A DNA stretch of 64,000 nucleotides from PALSA-1296 sp038210275 (GTDB taxonomy: Bacteria > Bacteroidota > Ignavibacteria > Palsa-1295): contig JBBQWV010000015.1 of the NCBI GenBank assembly GCA_038210275.1, positions 1 to 64,000 of the forward strand. Reading direction: 5' to 3'. Within the stretch, counting starts at the first letter, position 1, and the number at the start of each line of letters is the position of its first letter. This document shows positions 52,305 through 61,169 of the stretch, one piece after another. A program made the position numbers and the translations under genes. Below the pieces are notes generated by a model that saw nothing but the letters and a program-made list of their open reading frames with translations, did no database searches and was not told where the DNA came from.

Positions 52305-52967
52305 ATGAAGGGTACACCGCTAACAGAACAAACATATAATTACATCGTCGAGCATTTTGCTGCTGAAGAAGCAATACTTTCTGAGCTTATGCAAAAACGC
52401 GCCGCAGAAGCAGGCGTTCCGATGATCATGATCTCCGAAGAGCAGGCAAAGTTTATCGGCTTTTTCTTAAAAGCTATCAAAGCGAAGCGCGTATTGGATA
52501 TTGGAACGCTGTTCGGATATAGCGCTGCTATTATGGCGAGGGCAATTGGGGAGAAGGGCGAAGTTGTTACCTTGGAATTCGAGCATACTCATGCCAATGT
52601 TGCACGGGCAAATTTTAAGCATCTTGGCATCGAAAATATTTCGCTTCTTGTAGGTCCTGCTTTAGATCACATGAAAACTATGCAGGATGGCATTTTTGAT
52701 TTTATTATGATCGATGCAGATAAGATCAATTACATTAACTATCTCCACGAAGCCTTGCGCCTTATCAAAGATGGTGGCGTCATCGCGGGAGATAATTGCT
52801 TGGCATTTGGAAAACTTTTGGCTCATGTTTCCGAAACCGATCCGGATTTTATCAGTGTGAATGCCGTCCGCAATTTCAATCTTGAATTTGCTGATGAAAA
52901 ATCCATGTTCAGCTGCGTCGTCCCTGTCGGGGATGGGCTGGTGATGGGATTTGTGAAAAAAAGCTAA
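52305..52967 (+). CDS. O-methyltransferase family 3
   Basis: A 220-residue class I SAM O-methyltransferase related to caffeoyl-CoA and catechol methyltransferases. SAM motif I is VLDIGTLFGYSAA. IDADKINYINYL is the metal-and-substrate loop, with D-N-C-L-A-F-G-K replacing the usual D-N-v-L-w-x-G. Small-molecule substrate unknown. It begins a probable operon with TraB/GumN, SpmA, SpmB and an outer-membrane protein. Confidence 0.9.
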   Translation: MKGTPLTEQTYNYIVEHFAAEEAILSELMQKRAAEAGVPMIMISEEQAKFIGFFLKAIKAKRVLDIGTLFGYSAAIMARAIGEKGEVVTLEFEHTHANVARANFKHLGIENISLLVGPALDHMKTMQDGIFDFIMIDADKINYINYLHEALRLIKDGGVIAGDNCLAFGKLLAHVSETDPDFISVNAVRNFNLEFADEKSMFSCVVPVGDGLVMGFVKKS

Positions 52968-52984
52968 TTTTAACTTGAACTTCT

Positions 52985-53875
52985 ATGACATTTAATCTCT
53001 CAAGGAAAGTCTATCTTTTTCTTATTCCCATACTTTTTCTTTCCAGCATTTCGTATTCGCATCCGAATTCTTCGCTACTGTGGAAAATCTCCGGCAACGG
53101 ATTAAAGAATCCATCGTACCTATACGGCACTGTTCATTCTGCTGATACACGGGCTTTCCAATTTGCCAAACTTGCCGAAGCAAGGATTGCAAAATGCAAT
53201 GCCTTCGGCATGGAGATCAATATGGATAATATGGCTGATATGAATCTCTTCAGTATGATGCAATATATCGTCATGCCTGGAGATACGACGCTGCAAATGC
53301 TGATGACTCCTTCGCAATATAAGATCCTTGATAATTTTGTTACTGATTCGATGCACCTTTCACTTGCGATGTTCAATACGATCAAACCAATGTTTCTGCT
53401 TGGTATGCAGGAAGGAATGTCGATGTCAGAAGACTCCTCCGATTTTCTCGATCAGTATTTTATGAAGCAAGCGAAAAAAGATGGAAAAGAAATCATCGGA
53501 ATCGAAACCATCGAAGAACAAATCAAAGCATTGGATCTAATTCCACTCAAAGAGCAGGCAAAGATGATGCTGGAAATGGTCGAACCCGATACAACAAAAA
53601 AGGAAAGTTCTCCCGAGGATCTTGTTGATATATATGCACGAGGCGATCTCGATGCTATTTACGCTTATTATAGTAAGGAAGATCTTTCCAATATTTTCAA
53701 CGCCGCTCTCATCACCGATCGCAATCACCGTATGGCTGACCGCATTGATTCCATCATGCACAAGAAAACTTTATTCACTGCAGTAGGTGCATTGCACCTG
53801 CCCGGCAATGAAGGTGTGATCAATTTATTGCGAAAAAAGGGATACACTCTTACTCCTATTTGGAAAGAAGATTGA
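52985..53875 (+). CDS. TraB/GumN family protein
   Basis: A 296-residue secreted protein with a signal peptide (1-25, SISYSH). The TraB/GumN family pattern is present: GTVHSAD near residue 50, a glutamate in FGMEINMD, and AVGALHLPGNEGVI near the C-terminus. Relatives (Tiki-like) include metalloproteases with paired GxxH motifs. It is 17 bases after the O-methyltransferase and 34 bases before spmA. Confidence 0.85.
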   Translation: MTFNLSRKVYLFLIPILFLSSISYSHPNSSLLWKISGNGLKNPSYLYGTVHSADTRAFQFAKLAEARIAKCNAFGMEINMDNMADMNLFSMMQYIVMPGDTTLQMLMTPSQYKILDNFVTDSMHLSLAMFNTIKPMFLLGMQEGMSMSEDSSDFLDQYFMKQAKKDGKEIIGIETIEEQIKALDLIPLKEQAKMMLEMVEPDTTKKESSPEDLVDIYARGDLDAIYAYYSKEDLSNIFNAALITDRNHRMADRIDSIMHKKTLFTAVGALHLPGNEGVINLLRKKGYTLTPIWKED

Positions 53876-53909
53876 GGCGTGCTGCCAAAACTTTCCGTAA
53901 TTTCGTCTT

Positions 53910-54902
53910 ATGCTTAATTGGATCTGGCTCGGACTCATCGTCATCGCCATCGCTGTTGCGACCGGGCGAGATATTTCCGAACTCTCACAAGACCGTTTTC
54001 GCAATGGCAAAGCCATACCGTTTCAACTTGTTCAGAATGGATTGAAGCCGACAAGTCCCGATCATTATACTGCCTCTGTCTTCACTACAAAAAATAATCT
54101 TCTGGGATTTTACTCAGCTGATGAGTTAAAAGATTGTAAATCTGATTCAATTCTTGTCTCAATTGATTTAATCTTTCATTCAAAGTCTGACAACACAATC
54201 ATCGGCGCAGCCATTCTAAATCTTCCGAGCGTCGCACCAACTATATGGAAAGATATGGCGAATGCTCAAGGTGATGAGAAAAAAATAGTGGGGGGAATAA
54301 AATTGTCTTTGGATTCTGTCGGTAGTGGTTCTGCAATGCTCACTCCCGAATCTATAAAATTCCGCATCTTGGCAAAAGTCGCAAATGAAGGCTTGCTAAA
54401 ATCTGCTGAGACTGCTGTTACGATTGCTCTCGGGCTTATTGGCATTATGGCTCTTTGGCTTGGCATCATGAAGATAGCAGAAGCAGCAGGTCTTATCACT
54501 ATTCTTGCAAAAATGGCGAAGCCATTAATGGTACGCCTCTTTCCGGACGTACCTCCGGAGCACCCGGCAATGGGTGCAATGCTTTCGAATATGGCTGCGA
54601 ATTTTCTGGGTCTTTCGAATGCCGCAACCCCGCTGGGCTTGAAAGCAATGGAAGAATTGAATAAACTTAATCCCAATGCAGGAACAGCCACCAATGCGAT
54701 GTGTATGTTCTTGACGATCAATACCAGCGCTATTACTCTTATTCCTGCAACAGTTATTGCGATCAGACTTTCGCTCGGCTCGAAAAATCCACCGGATATC
54801 ATTATTCCGACTTTTCTAGCAACGGTCATTGCATTAACCTGCGCCGTCTTATTTAATAGATTCATTCAAAGATTTTTTCCGATAAAGGAGAATAATGATT
54901 GA
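53910..54902 (+). CDS. SpmA-like nucleoside-recognition (gate) protein with N-terminal insertion
   Basis: A 330-residue membrane protein of the nucleoside recognition/gate family (SpmA). The core has MAKPLMVRLFPDVPPEHPAM, SNMAANFLGLSNAATPLGLKAM and the helical C-terminus, as in spore maturation protein A. About 110 residues (roughly 25-135: DISELSQDRF to VGSGSAM) are inserted between the first transmembrane segment and the gate domain, and form a predicted periplasmic or extracellular beta-rich part. Non-sporulating relatives use SpmA/B as unknown transporters. It overlaps spmB by 8 bases. Confidence 0.8.
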   Translation: MLNWIWLGLIVIAIAVATGRDISELSQDRFRNGKAIPFQLVQNGLKPTSPDHYTASVFTTKNNLLGFYSADELKDCKSDSILVSIDLIFHSKSDNTIIGAAILNLPSVAPTIWKDMANAQGDEKKIVGGIKLSLDSVGSGSAMLTPESIKFRILAKVANEGLLKSAETAVTIALGLIGIMALWLGIMKIAEAAGLITILAKMAKPLMVRLFPDVPPEHPAMGAMLSNMAANFLGLSNAATPLGLKAMEELNKLNPNAGTATNAMCMFLTINTSAITLIPATVIAIRLSLGSKNPPDIIIPTFLATVIALTCAVLFNRFIQRFFPIKENND

Positions 54903-55428
54903 GATCTTAAAAATACTTTCTACTCTTGCCGTGCCGATGGTCGTACTAACGATCGTCATGGTTGGTGCATTTAAGAAAGTTAAAGTCTATGAAGAATTCG
55001 TCGAAGGTGCCAAAGAAGGTTTCACGACTGCTGTTCGTATCATTCCTTATCTTGTCGCTATGCTCTGTGCCATAGGTATGTTTCGTGCTAGTGGAGCGAT
55101 GGATTTTCTTACATCGGCAATTAGTCCTATCACATCTGCTATCGGCATACCAAGCGAAGTATTTCCGCTTGCCGTCATTCGTAATCTTTCAGGCTCAGGC
55201 TCATTAGGTCTGATGACAGACTTAGCAAAAACATACGGACCGGATTCATTTATCGGCAGACTTTCATCGGTGATGATGGGAAGCCATGAGACGACATTCT
55301 ATGTGCTTGCAGTATATTTCGGCTCCGTCGGCGTAAAGAAAGCCCGTCATGCACCGCTTTCAGGAATTTTTGCCGACATCATCAGTGTCATCATAAGCGT
55401 TATATTAGTGCGGGCGATGTTTACCTAA
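54895..55428 (+). CDS. SpmB-like nucleoside-recognition protein
   Basis: A 177-residue membrane protein with the gate domain, partner of SpmA. It has VYEEFVEGAKEGF, IIPYLVAMLCAIGMFRASGA and MGSHETTFYVLAVYFG, which are the typical SpmB segments. The start overlaps the 3' end of spmA and has AAAGGAGAAT before it. The pair probably forms one membrane complex. Confidence 0.85.
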   Translation: MIEILKILSTLAVPMVVLTIVMVGAFKKVKVYEEFVEGAKEGFTTAVRIIPYLVAMLCAIGMFRASGAMDFLTSAISPITSAIGIPSEVFPLAVIRNLSGSGSLGLMTDLAKTYGPDSFIGRLSSVMMGSHETTFYVLAVYFGSVGVKKARHAPLSGIFADIISVIISVILVRAMFT

Positions 55429-55435
55429 AGAAATA

Positions 55436-56842
55436 ATGAAAAAATATTTTCTCCTCATATTCATTCTTTCTTTTTTTCGATTGAGCTTTGCTCAGAGCAT
55501 TGGTGATCGTGCTGTGCCTTCCTCTGACCCAAGCCAGAAATACAATGGTGTCGGAGGCGGATTGGGAGCGAGTATCTTTCAGGGAAAACCATTTCTTTTA
55601 CTGACAGCCGGAACCCAGTTTGAAGCATGGCAGACGCTTGGTGTTGGTATTGACGGATACATTCGTATCGGAAGCGACGGAAAACTTCGCAAGGAAGATT
55701 TTGATGATTGGTATGATGCGCTTCGCTGGATCAGCTACATTCGTATTGGTCATCCAGGCGAAGATCTTTACGCCAGAATAGGCGGCTTGAATAATATTAC
55801 CCTTGGTCATGGTACCATCGTCGATAATTATTCTAATAATTCATCGTATGATGATAGACGTATCGGTCTTATTGGAAGGATTGATATGGGGTTTTTGGGC
55901 GGTGAGGCATTTACGAGCGATGTATTGGTAAATAACGGTATTCTTGCAGGTCGTGGTTTTATAAGGCCTTTCCAGATCACTCCTGTTCTCGGCAGCACTT
56001 GGTTTTTTAAAAATATTGAATTTGGAGCTACTGCGTCTTACGATTTTAACCCTGATGCAGTACGTATTGTACCTAACCGTGCACCGTTTGTTGCCGATAC
56101 AACGATCATTAGTGACGAAGGAGATACGACCCATAGCCGAGTGATACGATCTGATTCTGCCCCAGTATCTTCGCCACTTACCGTATATGGAGTTGATGCA
56201 TCCGTAATGGTGTGGAAAAGTGAGAACCTTGAAGGCAGAATATATGGCGATTATGTCAAGATCATCGGCTTCAATGAAGGCTTCGTCTTTGGAGCAAGAT
56301 CTAGTTTTATCATTGACTCCTCAACCCTTGTTGATCTCCGATTAGAGCGTTATCTTTTCAAGAATCATTTTCTTCCTAATTATTATAATTCATTTTATGA
56401 ACGCGAACGATTTAATAACGATATTAATACGCTCAGTTATATAACCAAAGCTACGCGGCTTGCCGATACATCAAGCGGTGAAGGAAACGGATTTAAGTTT
56501 GGCGGATTCTTTAATTTCAGTGACAAAGTACAAGTTGGGATAACCTATGCTCATCTTGATAATCGCCGCTATAGCGATCTGATGCAGATATCATTGACCT
56601 TCCCGCATCTTTGGTGGAGATTTTTCGGGGCTATTAACTACATCCGTTCCAATATTGAAAGTCCAAAAGATTACTTCGGCTTCGATCAGAATACTCTTGC
56701 CTCAGCCAGGCTGAGTTTCCAGCCTTTCAGATTCCTGACGTTAAATCTCCTTGCAAGATGGACATTTACTCGTGATGCCAACGATCACGTCTCAACTCAA
56801 TATATTATCGAACCCAAAGCCGTGTTCGTTGCACGATTCTAA
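55436..56842 (+). CDS. Outer-membrane beta-barrel protein
   Basis: A 468-residue exported protein. Signal peptide 1-19 (RLSFAQ). The mature part shows regular amphipathic strands with aromatic girdles and Gly-rich turns (GGGLGASIF, GLIGRIDMG, GATASYDF, VDLRLERYLF) and ends in a strand closing with a final aromatic residue (KAVFVARF), as required for assembly by BamA. It is 7 bases after spmB, so the operon may link an inner-membrane pair with an outer-membrane channel. No specific substrate can be read. Confidence 0.75.
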   Translation: MKKYFLLIFILSFFRLSFAQSIGDRAVPSSDPSQKYNGVGGGLGASIFQGKPFLLLTAGTQFEAWQTLGVGIDGYIRIGSDGKLRKEDFDDWYDALRWISYIRIGHPGEDLYARIGGLNNITLGHGTIVDNYSNNSSYDDRRIGLIGRIDMGFLGGEAFTSDVLVNNGILAGRGFIRPFQITPVLGSTWFFKNIEFGATASYDFNPDAVRIVPNRAPFVADTTIISDEGDTTHSRVIRSDSAPVSSPLTVYGVDASVMVWKSENLEGRIYGDYVKIIGFNEGFVFGARSSFIIDSSTLVDLRLERYLFKNHFLPNYYNSFYERERFNNDINTLSYITKATRLADTSSGEGNGFKFGGFFNFSDKVQVGITYAHLDNRRYSDLMQISLTFPHLWWRFFGAINYIRSNIESPKDYFGFDQNTLASARLSFQPFRFLTLNLLARWTFTRDANDHVSTQYIIEPKAVFVARF

Positions 56843-58725
56843 AACGAATCGCCGCGAAGCGCCCTTGCTCTTTTTCTTGCTTCGGATCCAAGGGGTGACT
56901 TTGGAAATCTTTCCAAAAAGTCTTCATACATCCTTTGTGCCTTGGGTTTTTCCTTCAACAATGTTTCAGTAATTTCCGCCTGACGAAATGAAGCTTTATC
57001 AAGCAACGGACTTGTCAGCATCTTTTCCATCATTGTTTCCAATATCGTAACAGCATCATTCGGCTTTTTTAACTGAACCATGATCTCCGCAGCTCGAAGG
57101 ATGGATTCATCGGCGATCGTCGCAGTCGGATATGTTTCCGGAATCGAGCGATATGCCGAGAGAGCTGCATTGAGATCTTTACCGAGCGCAGTGAGTTCGG
57201 CTTTTGCAAAAAGTTTTAATGCCGGATCATTCGCGGTGTTCTCCGAGATCAGCGAATGCAAACCGATCGCGTCATTTGCATAATCACTATTCGGATCCTT
57301 GATCACTGAATCAAGTATGACCAGCGACGAATCGAAATTGCCTTTGTAATATTCAATACGTGCCCGTTCGAATAAAATATGTTTTCTTGTATCGGCATCC
57401 TCAGCGCGTCTGCGTTGCGAGATAATACCATCAATAACATCTAATTGTAAATTTGCTGTTGGAATATCACCTTGCGCTAAAGCAATTTCCTCGAGTGCAA
57501 AATATGTGTCGCGGGTTCTTTCACTATACGATTGTGATCTGGTAAGAATATTTTCATAGATCAATTTTGCTTCAGGATAATTTCGGAGCGCTTTGAATGA
57601 AAGTTCTCCGGCGCGAAGCAACGCATCGAAGGCAATATTATTTTCGGTTTGAAGTTTTGCAAAATTTTGATAATCGGCGACAAGTCTTTCAAGCGAATCA
57701 TTCGGCTCGTCATGTGTAGTTTTAAGTAGTACTTCCCTTGCTTTCAATGAGCCAAGTTCTGCCATTGAAATAAAATTTTTCTTTTGCAGATCATTTCCGG
57801 AGCTTTGGCGGAAACGTTTGATCGCCTCATTATACGCCATCACCGCAACATCCAATGCGCCTTCATTGCGGATGCGTTCTGCGAATTGTAGCAATTCGTA
57901 CCCTCCGTATGTTTGCGATGCTGATTTTGATCCGAGATTATCGAGCTTGATAAATATCGCAAGCGCACCTTTATAATTTTTTAATTCGCCGTAGCACCAT
58001 CCCAGAAGTCGAAGCTCGGTAGGCGAAGCTTGATCGGCATCAACATGCGAAGTAACAATGCGGATGATCTGACGACGGATCGTAGTATCTGCTGTGAAAT
58101 ATGCGATGCGCTGTTCGACAAGCGAGAGGTTCATTTCGTTAGTGCCGAGAAAGGCAAGATACTCCTTTGTGCCTTCTTCATATTTACCAAGTTTGAAATA
58201 TAGTCCGCCGATCTGGTCGGTAAACTGTTCGCCAGCAATTGATTTTTTCCGTTCGCGGATAAGCAGAGCCAATGCTTCTTCTTGATAGCCAACTTCCATC
58301 ATCGTCTGTGCGACCATCAGCGTCGATGAAAAGAACATTGGATCATTCGCCTGATGCAAGGCATGATCGAAGGCATCGAGCGCCTCAGATTTTTTATTCA
58401 GTTTCGAACGGACTCTACCAAGATCGAGATAAATCTCGGCTTTTTCCTGCTCATGAGTTAAACGATCTACAAGAAGCGTATCGCATTCGCCGTAACGCTT
58501 CAAAGAATAAAGATCGCGGAACAGCGCTTCCGAGACTTCCGGATAGTCCGGACGCGCCTTATGCAATTCGCCATAAAGACGAATGGCAGATGTCAGGTCA
58601 CGCGTCTCTTCATAGACTCTGGCAAGCTGGTATTTCTGCGCAAATTCATGATCCGTCATCGTCTGCGACCGAAGTGCCCCGAAGAGGATGAAAACTAAAA
58701 TAAATGAATAAAATGTTGATCTCAC
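56839..58725 (-). CDS. Secreted tetratricopeptide-repeat protein
   Basis: An about 628-residue exported protein built of TPR-like helical repeats along its whole length (for example SAIRLYGELHKARPDYPEVS, KSEALDAFDHALHQ, KPKAQRMYEDFLERFPKSPLG). The N-terminus M(V)RSTFYSFILVFILFGALRSQ is a signal peptide. I preferred the GTG at 58725 over the longer reading from a GTG at 58782, since a TAACTTTA -7-like box (58764-58771) lies just upstream. It may be a periplasmic scaffold. Its stop overlaps the end of the barrel gene by a few bases (convergent). Confidence 0.75.
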   Translation of the reverse strand: MRSTFYSFILVFILFGALRSQTMTDHEFAQKYQLARVYEETRDLTSAIRLYGELHKARPDYPEVSEALFRDLYSLKRYGECDTLLVDRLTHEQEKAEIYLDLGRVRSKLNKKSEALDAFDHALHQANDPMFFSSTLMVAQTMMEVGYQEEALALLIRERKKSIAGEQFTDQIGGLYFKLGKYEEGTKEYLAFLGTNEMNLSLVEQRIAYFTADTTIRRQIIRIVTSHVDADQASPTELRLLGWCYGELKNYKGALAIFIKLDNLGSKSASQTYGGYELLQFAERIRNEGALDVAVMAYNEAIKRFRQSSGNDLQKKNFISMAELGSLKAREVLLKTTHDEPNDSLERLVADYQNFAKLQTENNIAFDALLRAGELSFKALRNYPEAKLIYENILTRSQSYSERTRDTYFALEEIALAQGDIPTANLQLDVIDGIISQRRRAEDADTRKHILFERARIEYYKGNFDSSLVILDSVIKDPNSDYANDAIGLHSLISENTANDPALKLFAKAELTALGKDLNAALSAYRSIPETYPTATIADESILRAAEIMVQLKKPNDAVTILETMMEKMLTSPLLDKASFRQAEITETLLKEKPKAQRMYEDFLERFPKSPLGSEARKRARALRGDSF

Positions 58726-58885
58726 AAGTTGCGATACGAAAATATCATTCAATTGTAACTCTGTAAAGTTAAGAAAAGTCACTGCCTTCGGCGAAGGGAT
58801 TTAACAATGTGCTTCTGGGTACCCCATAATTCTTTTTTAATGGAAATGGCAGAATATGTGTTTAATGCCCCGACTGTGAACGTAG

Positions 58886-58893
58886 TACCTTTG
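58886..58893 (+). promoter_or_regulatory. -7 box (TACCTTTG) of lpxC/fabZ, 7 bases before ATG
   Basis: TACCTTTG matches TAnnTTTG and ends 7 bases before the ATG at 58901. With the usual start point the transcript begins at or next to the ATG. Confidence 0.55.
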
Positions 58894-58900
58894 TATAATT

Positions 58901-60310
58901 ATGCGAATTAATCAGCGAACCGTAAAAAATATTGCCCGGCTTGAAGGAGTGGGGCTACATACGGGCAATGCCAGTACAATAGAATTCCATCCGGCTCCGG
59001 AGAATTACGGAATCCGCTTTGTCCGAAAAGATCTGAAGGATTCGCCGGAGATTCCGGCGGTGGTTGATTATGTTACCGATATTTCCCGCGGCACCACGCT
59101 TTCGAATAACGGCGCAAGTGTTCATACAGTCGAGCACGTCCTTGCCGCAGTGGTGGGCTTGGAGATAGATAATGTCCGCATCGAACTCACAGCCAATGAG
59201 CCGCCCATCGGCGATGGCAGTTCGGAGCCTTATGTTAATACGCTTCTTGAAGCAGGCTTCGAAGAACAATCCGCTCCGAGAACGTATCTCGTGATAGATA
59301 GCACGATCTCCTATTCCAACGAAGCAAAAGGCGTAGAGATGGTTGCCCTTCCTCTCAAAGATGATTACCGCATGACGGTGATGGTTGATTATAATAATCC
59401 GGCACTCGGAAGCCAGCATACAGGACTATTTTCGCTTGAGAAAGAATTCATCAAAGATTTTGCACCGGCGAGAACATTTTGTTTTTTGCATGAAGTAGAA
59501 ATGCTTCGTGAACAGGGACTGATCAAAGGTGGAAATCTGGAGAATGCCATCGTCATCGTTGATGGCGATCCATCAAAAGAAGAGCTTGATCGCTTCACTA
59601 AAAAATTGCATATTGAAGGCTCGGTAATTCTCGGTTCTCACGGAACGCTGAATAATAAACCGCTTCGTTTCAAGAATGAACCGGCACGGCATAAGCTTCT
59701 TGATCTACTCGGCGATCTTGCATTGGTCGGAGCACCGATACAAGCTCAGATTCTCGCTGCCCGTCCAGGGCATGCATCGAATGTGGAATTCGCCCGCAAG
59801 CTTCGTTCATTGTTGCTGAAGAAATCGCATCTGAAGAAATATACTCCCGGCGCTCCGGTATTTGATATTAATGCCATCGAGCAGGCAATGCCGCATCGAT
59901 ATCCGATGCTTTTAGTTGATAGAATTTTGGAAATGGATCTTGAAGCGGGAGCCGAGAGAATTGTCGGGCTGAAAAATGTCACCTACAACGAGCCGTTCTT
60001 CATGGGACATTTTCCTGGCAAACCAGTTATGCCCGGCGTGCTGATCTTAGAAGCCATGGCACAGACCGGAGGAATGTTGATGCTTGGTTCGATGAGCGAA
60101 CCGGAAAAGAAACTTGTACTTTTTATGGCGATTGATAAAGCAAAATTCCGTAAACCCGTTATTCCAGGAGATCAACTGATCTTTGAAGTGAAGCTTCTTC
60201 GTAATAGAGGAAAATCTTTTCAGCTTGCAGGGCAGGCATTTGTTGACGGGCAGCTTGTAGCCGAAGCAGAACTCATGGCGGCAATAGTTGATAAGGAGGC
60301 AACACAGTAA
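58901..60310 (+). CDS. lpxC/fabZ: Bifunctional UDP-3-O-acyl-GlcNAc deacetylase / 3-hydroxyacyl-ACP dehydratase
   Basis: A 469-residue fusion typical of Bacteroidota and Chlorobi. Residues 1-300 are LpxC, the committed lipid A step: the zinc residues are in HTVEHVLAA, and H-K-L-L-D-L-L-G-D-L supplies His and Asp. Residues about 320-469 are FabZ, the dehydratase of fatty-acid elongation: MPHRYPMLLVDR and the catalytic GHFPGKPVMPGVLILEAMAQ. Joining the two lets one gene balance lipid A and phospholipid supply. The stop TAATG overlaps the lpxA start. Confidence 0.97.
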   Translation: MRINQRTVKNIARLEGVGLHTGNASTIEFHPAPENYGIRFVRKDLKDSPEIPAVVDYVTDISRGTTLSNNGASVHTVEHVLAAVVGLEIDNVRIELTANEPPIGDGSSEPYVNTLLEAGFEEQSAPRTYLVIDSTISYSNEAKGVEMVALPLKDDYRMTVMVDYNNPALGSQHTGLFSLEKEFIKDFAPARTFCFLHEVEMLREQGLIKGGNLENAIVIVDGDPSKEELDRFTKKLHIEGSVILGSHGTLNNKPLRFKNEPARHKLLDLLGDLALVGAPIQAQILAARPGHASNVEFARKLRSLLLKKSHLKKYTPGAPVFDINAIEQAMPHRYPMLLVDRILEMDLEAGAERIVGLKNVTYNEPFFMGHFPGKPVMPGVLILEAMAQTGGMLMLGSMSEPEKKLVLFMAIDKAKFRKPVIPGDQLIFEVKLLRNRGKSFQLAGQAFVDGQLVAEAELMAAIVDKEATQ

Positions 60311-61122
60311 TGCCGATACAAATTCATCCAACCGCGATCATTGATCCAAAGGCGCAGTTCGGCAAGGACGTTCAGGTAGGTCCCTATGCCATCATTGAAG
60401 GCGACGTTATCATCGGAGAGAACAGTATCATTCATCATCATGCTTTTATTGCAAATGGTGCGAGGATCGGAGCAAATTGTTCCGTGCATCACTCTGCTGT
60501 AGTTGCGAATACTCCGCAAGATCTGAAATTCAAAGGCACAGAAAAAACTTCTGTAGAGATCGGTGACGGCACGACGATTAGAGAATTTGCAACGATCCAT
60601 AGAGCAACCGAGCATACAGGAAATTGTAATGCCGGGACGAATGATGGAGTAACGCGCATCGGAAAGAATTGTCTCATCATGGCATATTCCCATGTAGCAC
60701 ATGATTGTCTTGTTGGTGATAACGTTATTCTCTCTAACTCCGCGCAGCTTGGCGGACACGTCACTGTCGAATCATTTGCCATCATCGGCGGCTTAACAGG
60801 ACTTCATCAGTTCTCGCTTATCGGTGGATACTCAATGGTTGGCGGAGGATTGATGATCACGAAAGACATCCCTCCTTATTCACTTATCGGTGATCAGCCC
60901 GCGCGCTTCGGAGGAATTAATAGAATTGGTTTAGAGCGTCGGGGATTTTCATCTGAAAAAATTGAGGCGATCAAGAAGGCGTATAAATTTGTCTATTACA
61001 GCGGATTAAATGTTGCCGATGGTATTGCAAGTATCGAAAAGGATCCAGAGCTTGCTATTCCGGAAGTAATGAGTATCGTTGAATTTATAAAGAAGTCTGA
61101 TAGGGGAATTATCAGCGCATAA
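60310..61122 (+). CDS. lpxA: UDP-N-acetylglucosamine acyltransferase LpxA
   Basis: A 270-residue left-handed beta-helix enzyme that acylates UDP-GlcNAc, the first lipid A step. Hexapeptide repeats run from residue 5 to about 190. The catalytic His is in the YSHVAHDCLVGDN region and GGLTGLHQF follows. It starts at TAATG of the lpxC/fabZ stop, with AAGGAGG 10 bases before the ATG inside fabZ. A strong terminator follows. Confidence 0.97.
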   Translation: MPIQIHPTAIIDPKAQFGKDVQVGPYAIIEGDVIIGENSIIHHHAFIANGARIGANCSVHHSAVVANTPQDLKFKGTEKTSVEIGDGTTIREFATIHRATEHTGNCNAGTNDGVTRIGKNCLIMAYSHVAHDCLVGDNVILSNSAQLGGHVTVESFAIIGGLTGLHQFSLIGGYSMVGGGLMITKDIPPYSLIGDQPARFGGINRIGLERRGFSSEKIEAIKKAYKFVYYSGLNVADGIASIEKDPELAIPEVMSIVEFIKKSDRGIISA

Positions 61123-61124
61123 AA

Positions 61125-61155
61125 AAAGGCGGACTTTTCATCCGCCTTTGACTCC
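61125..61155 (+). terminator. Rho-independent terminator after lpxA
   Basis: AAAGGCGGA (61125-61133) and TCCGCCTTT (61141-61149) enclose CTTTTCA. The A-rich 5' side may also let it serve the convergent DUF2911 gene. Confidence 0.85.
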
Positions 61156-61169
61156 CTAAAAATATTTTT

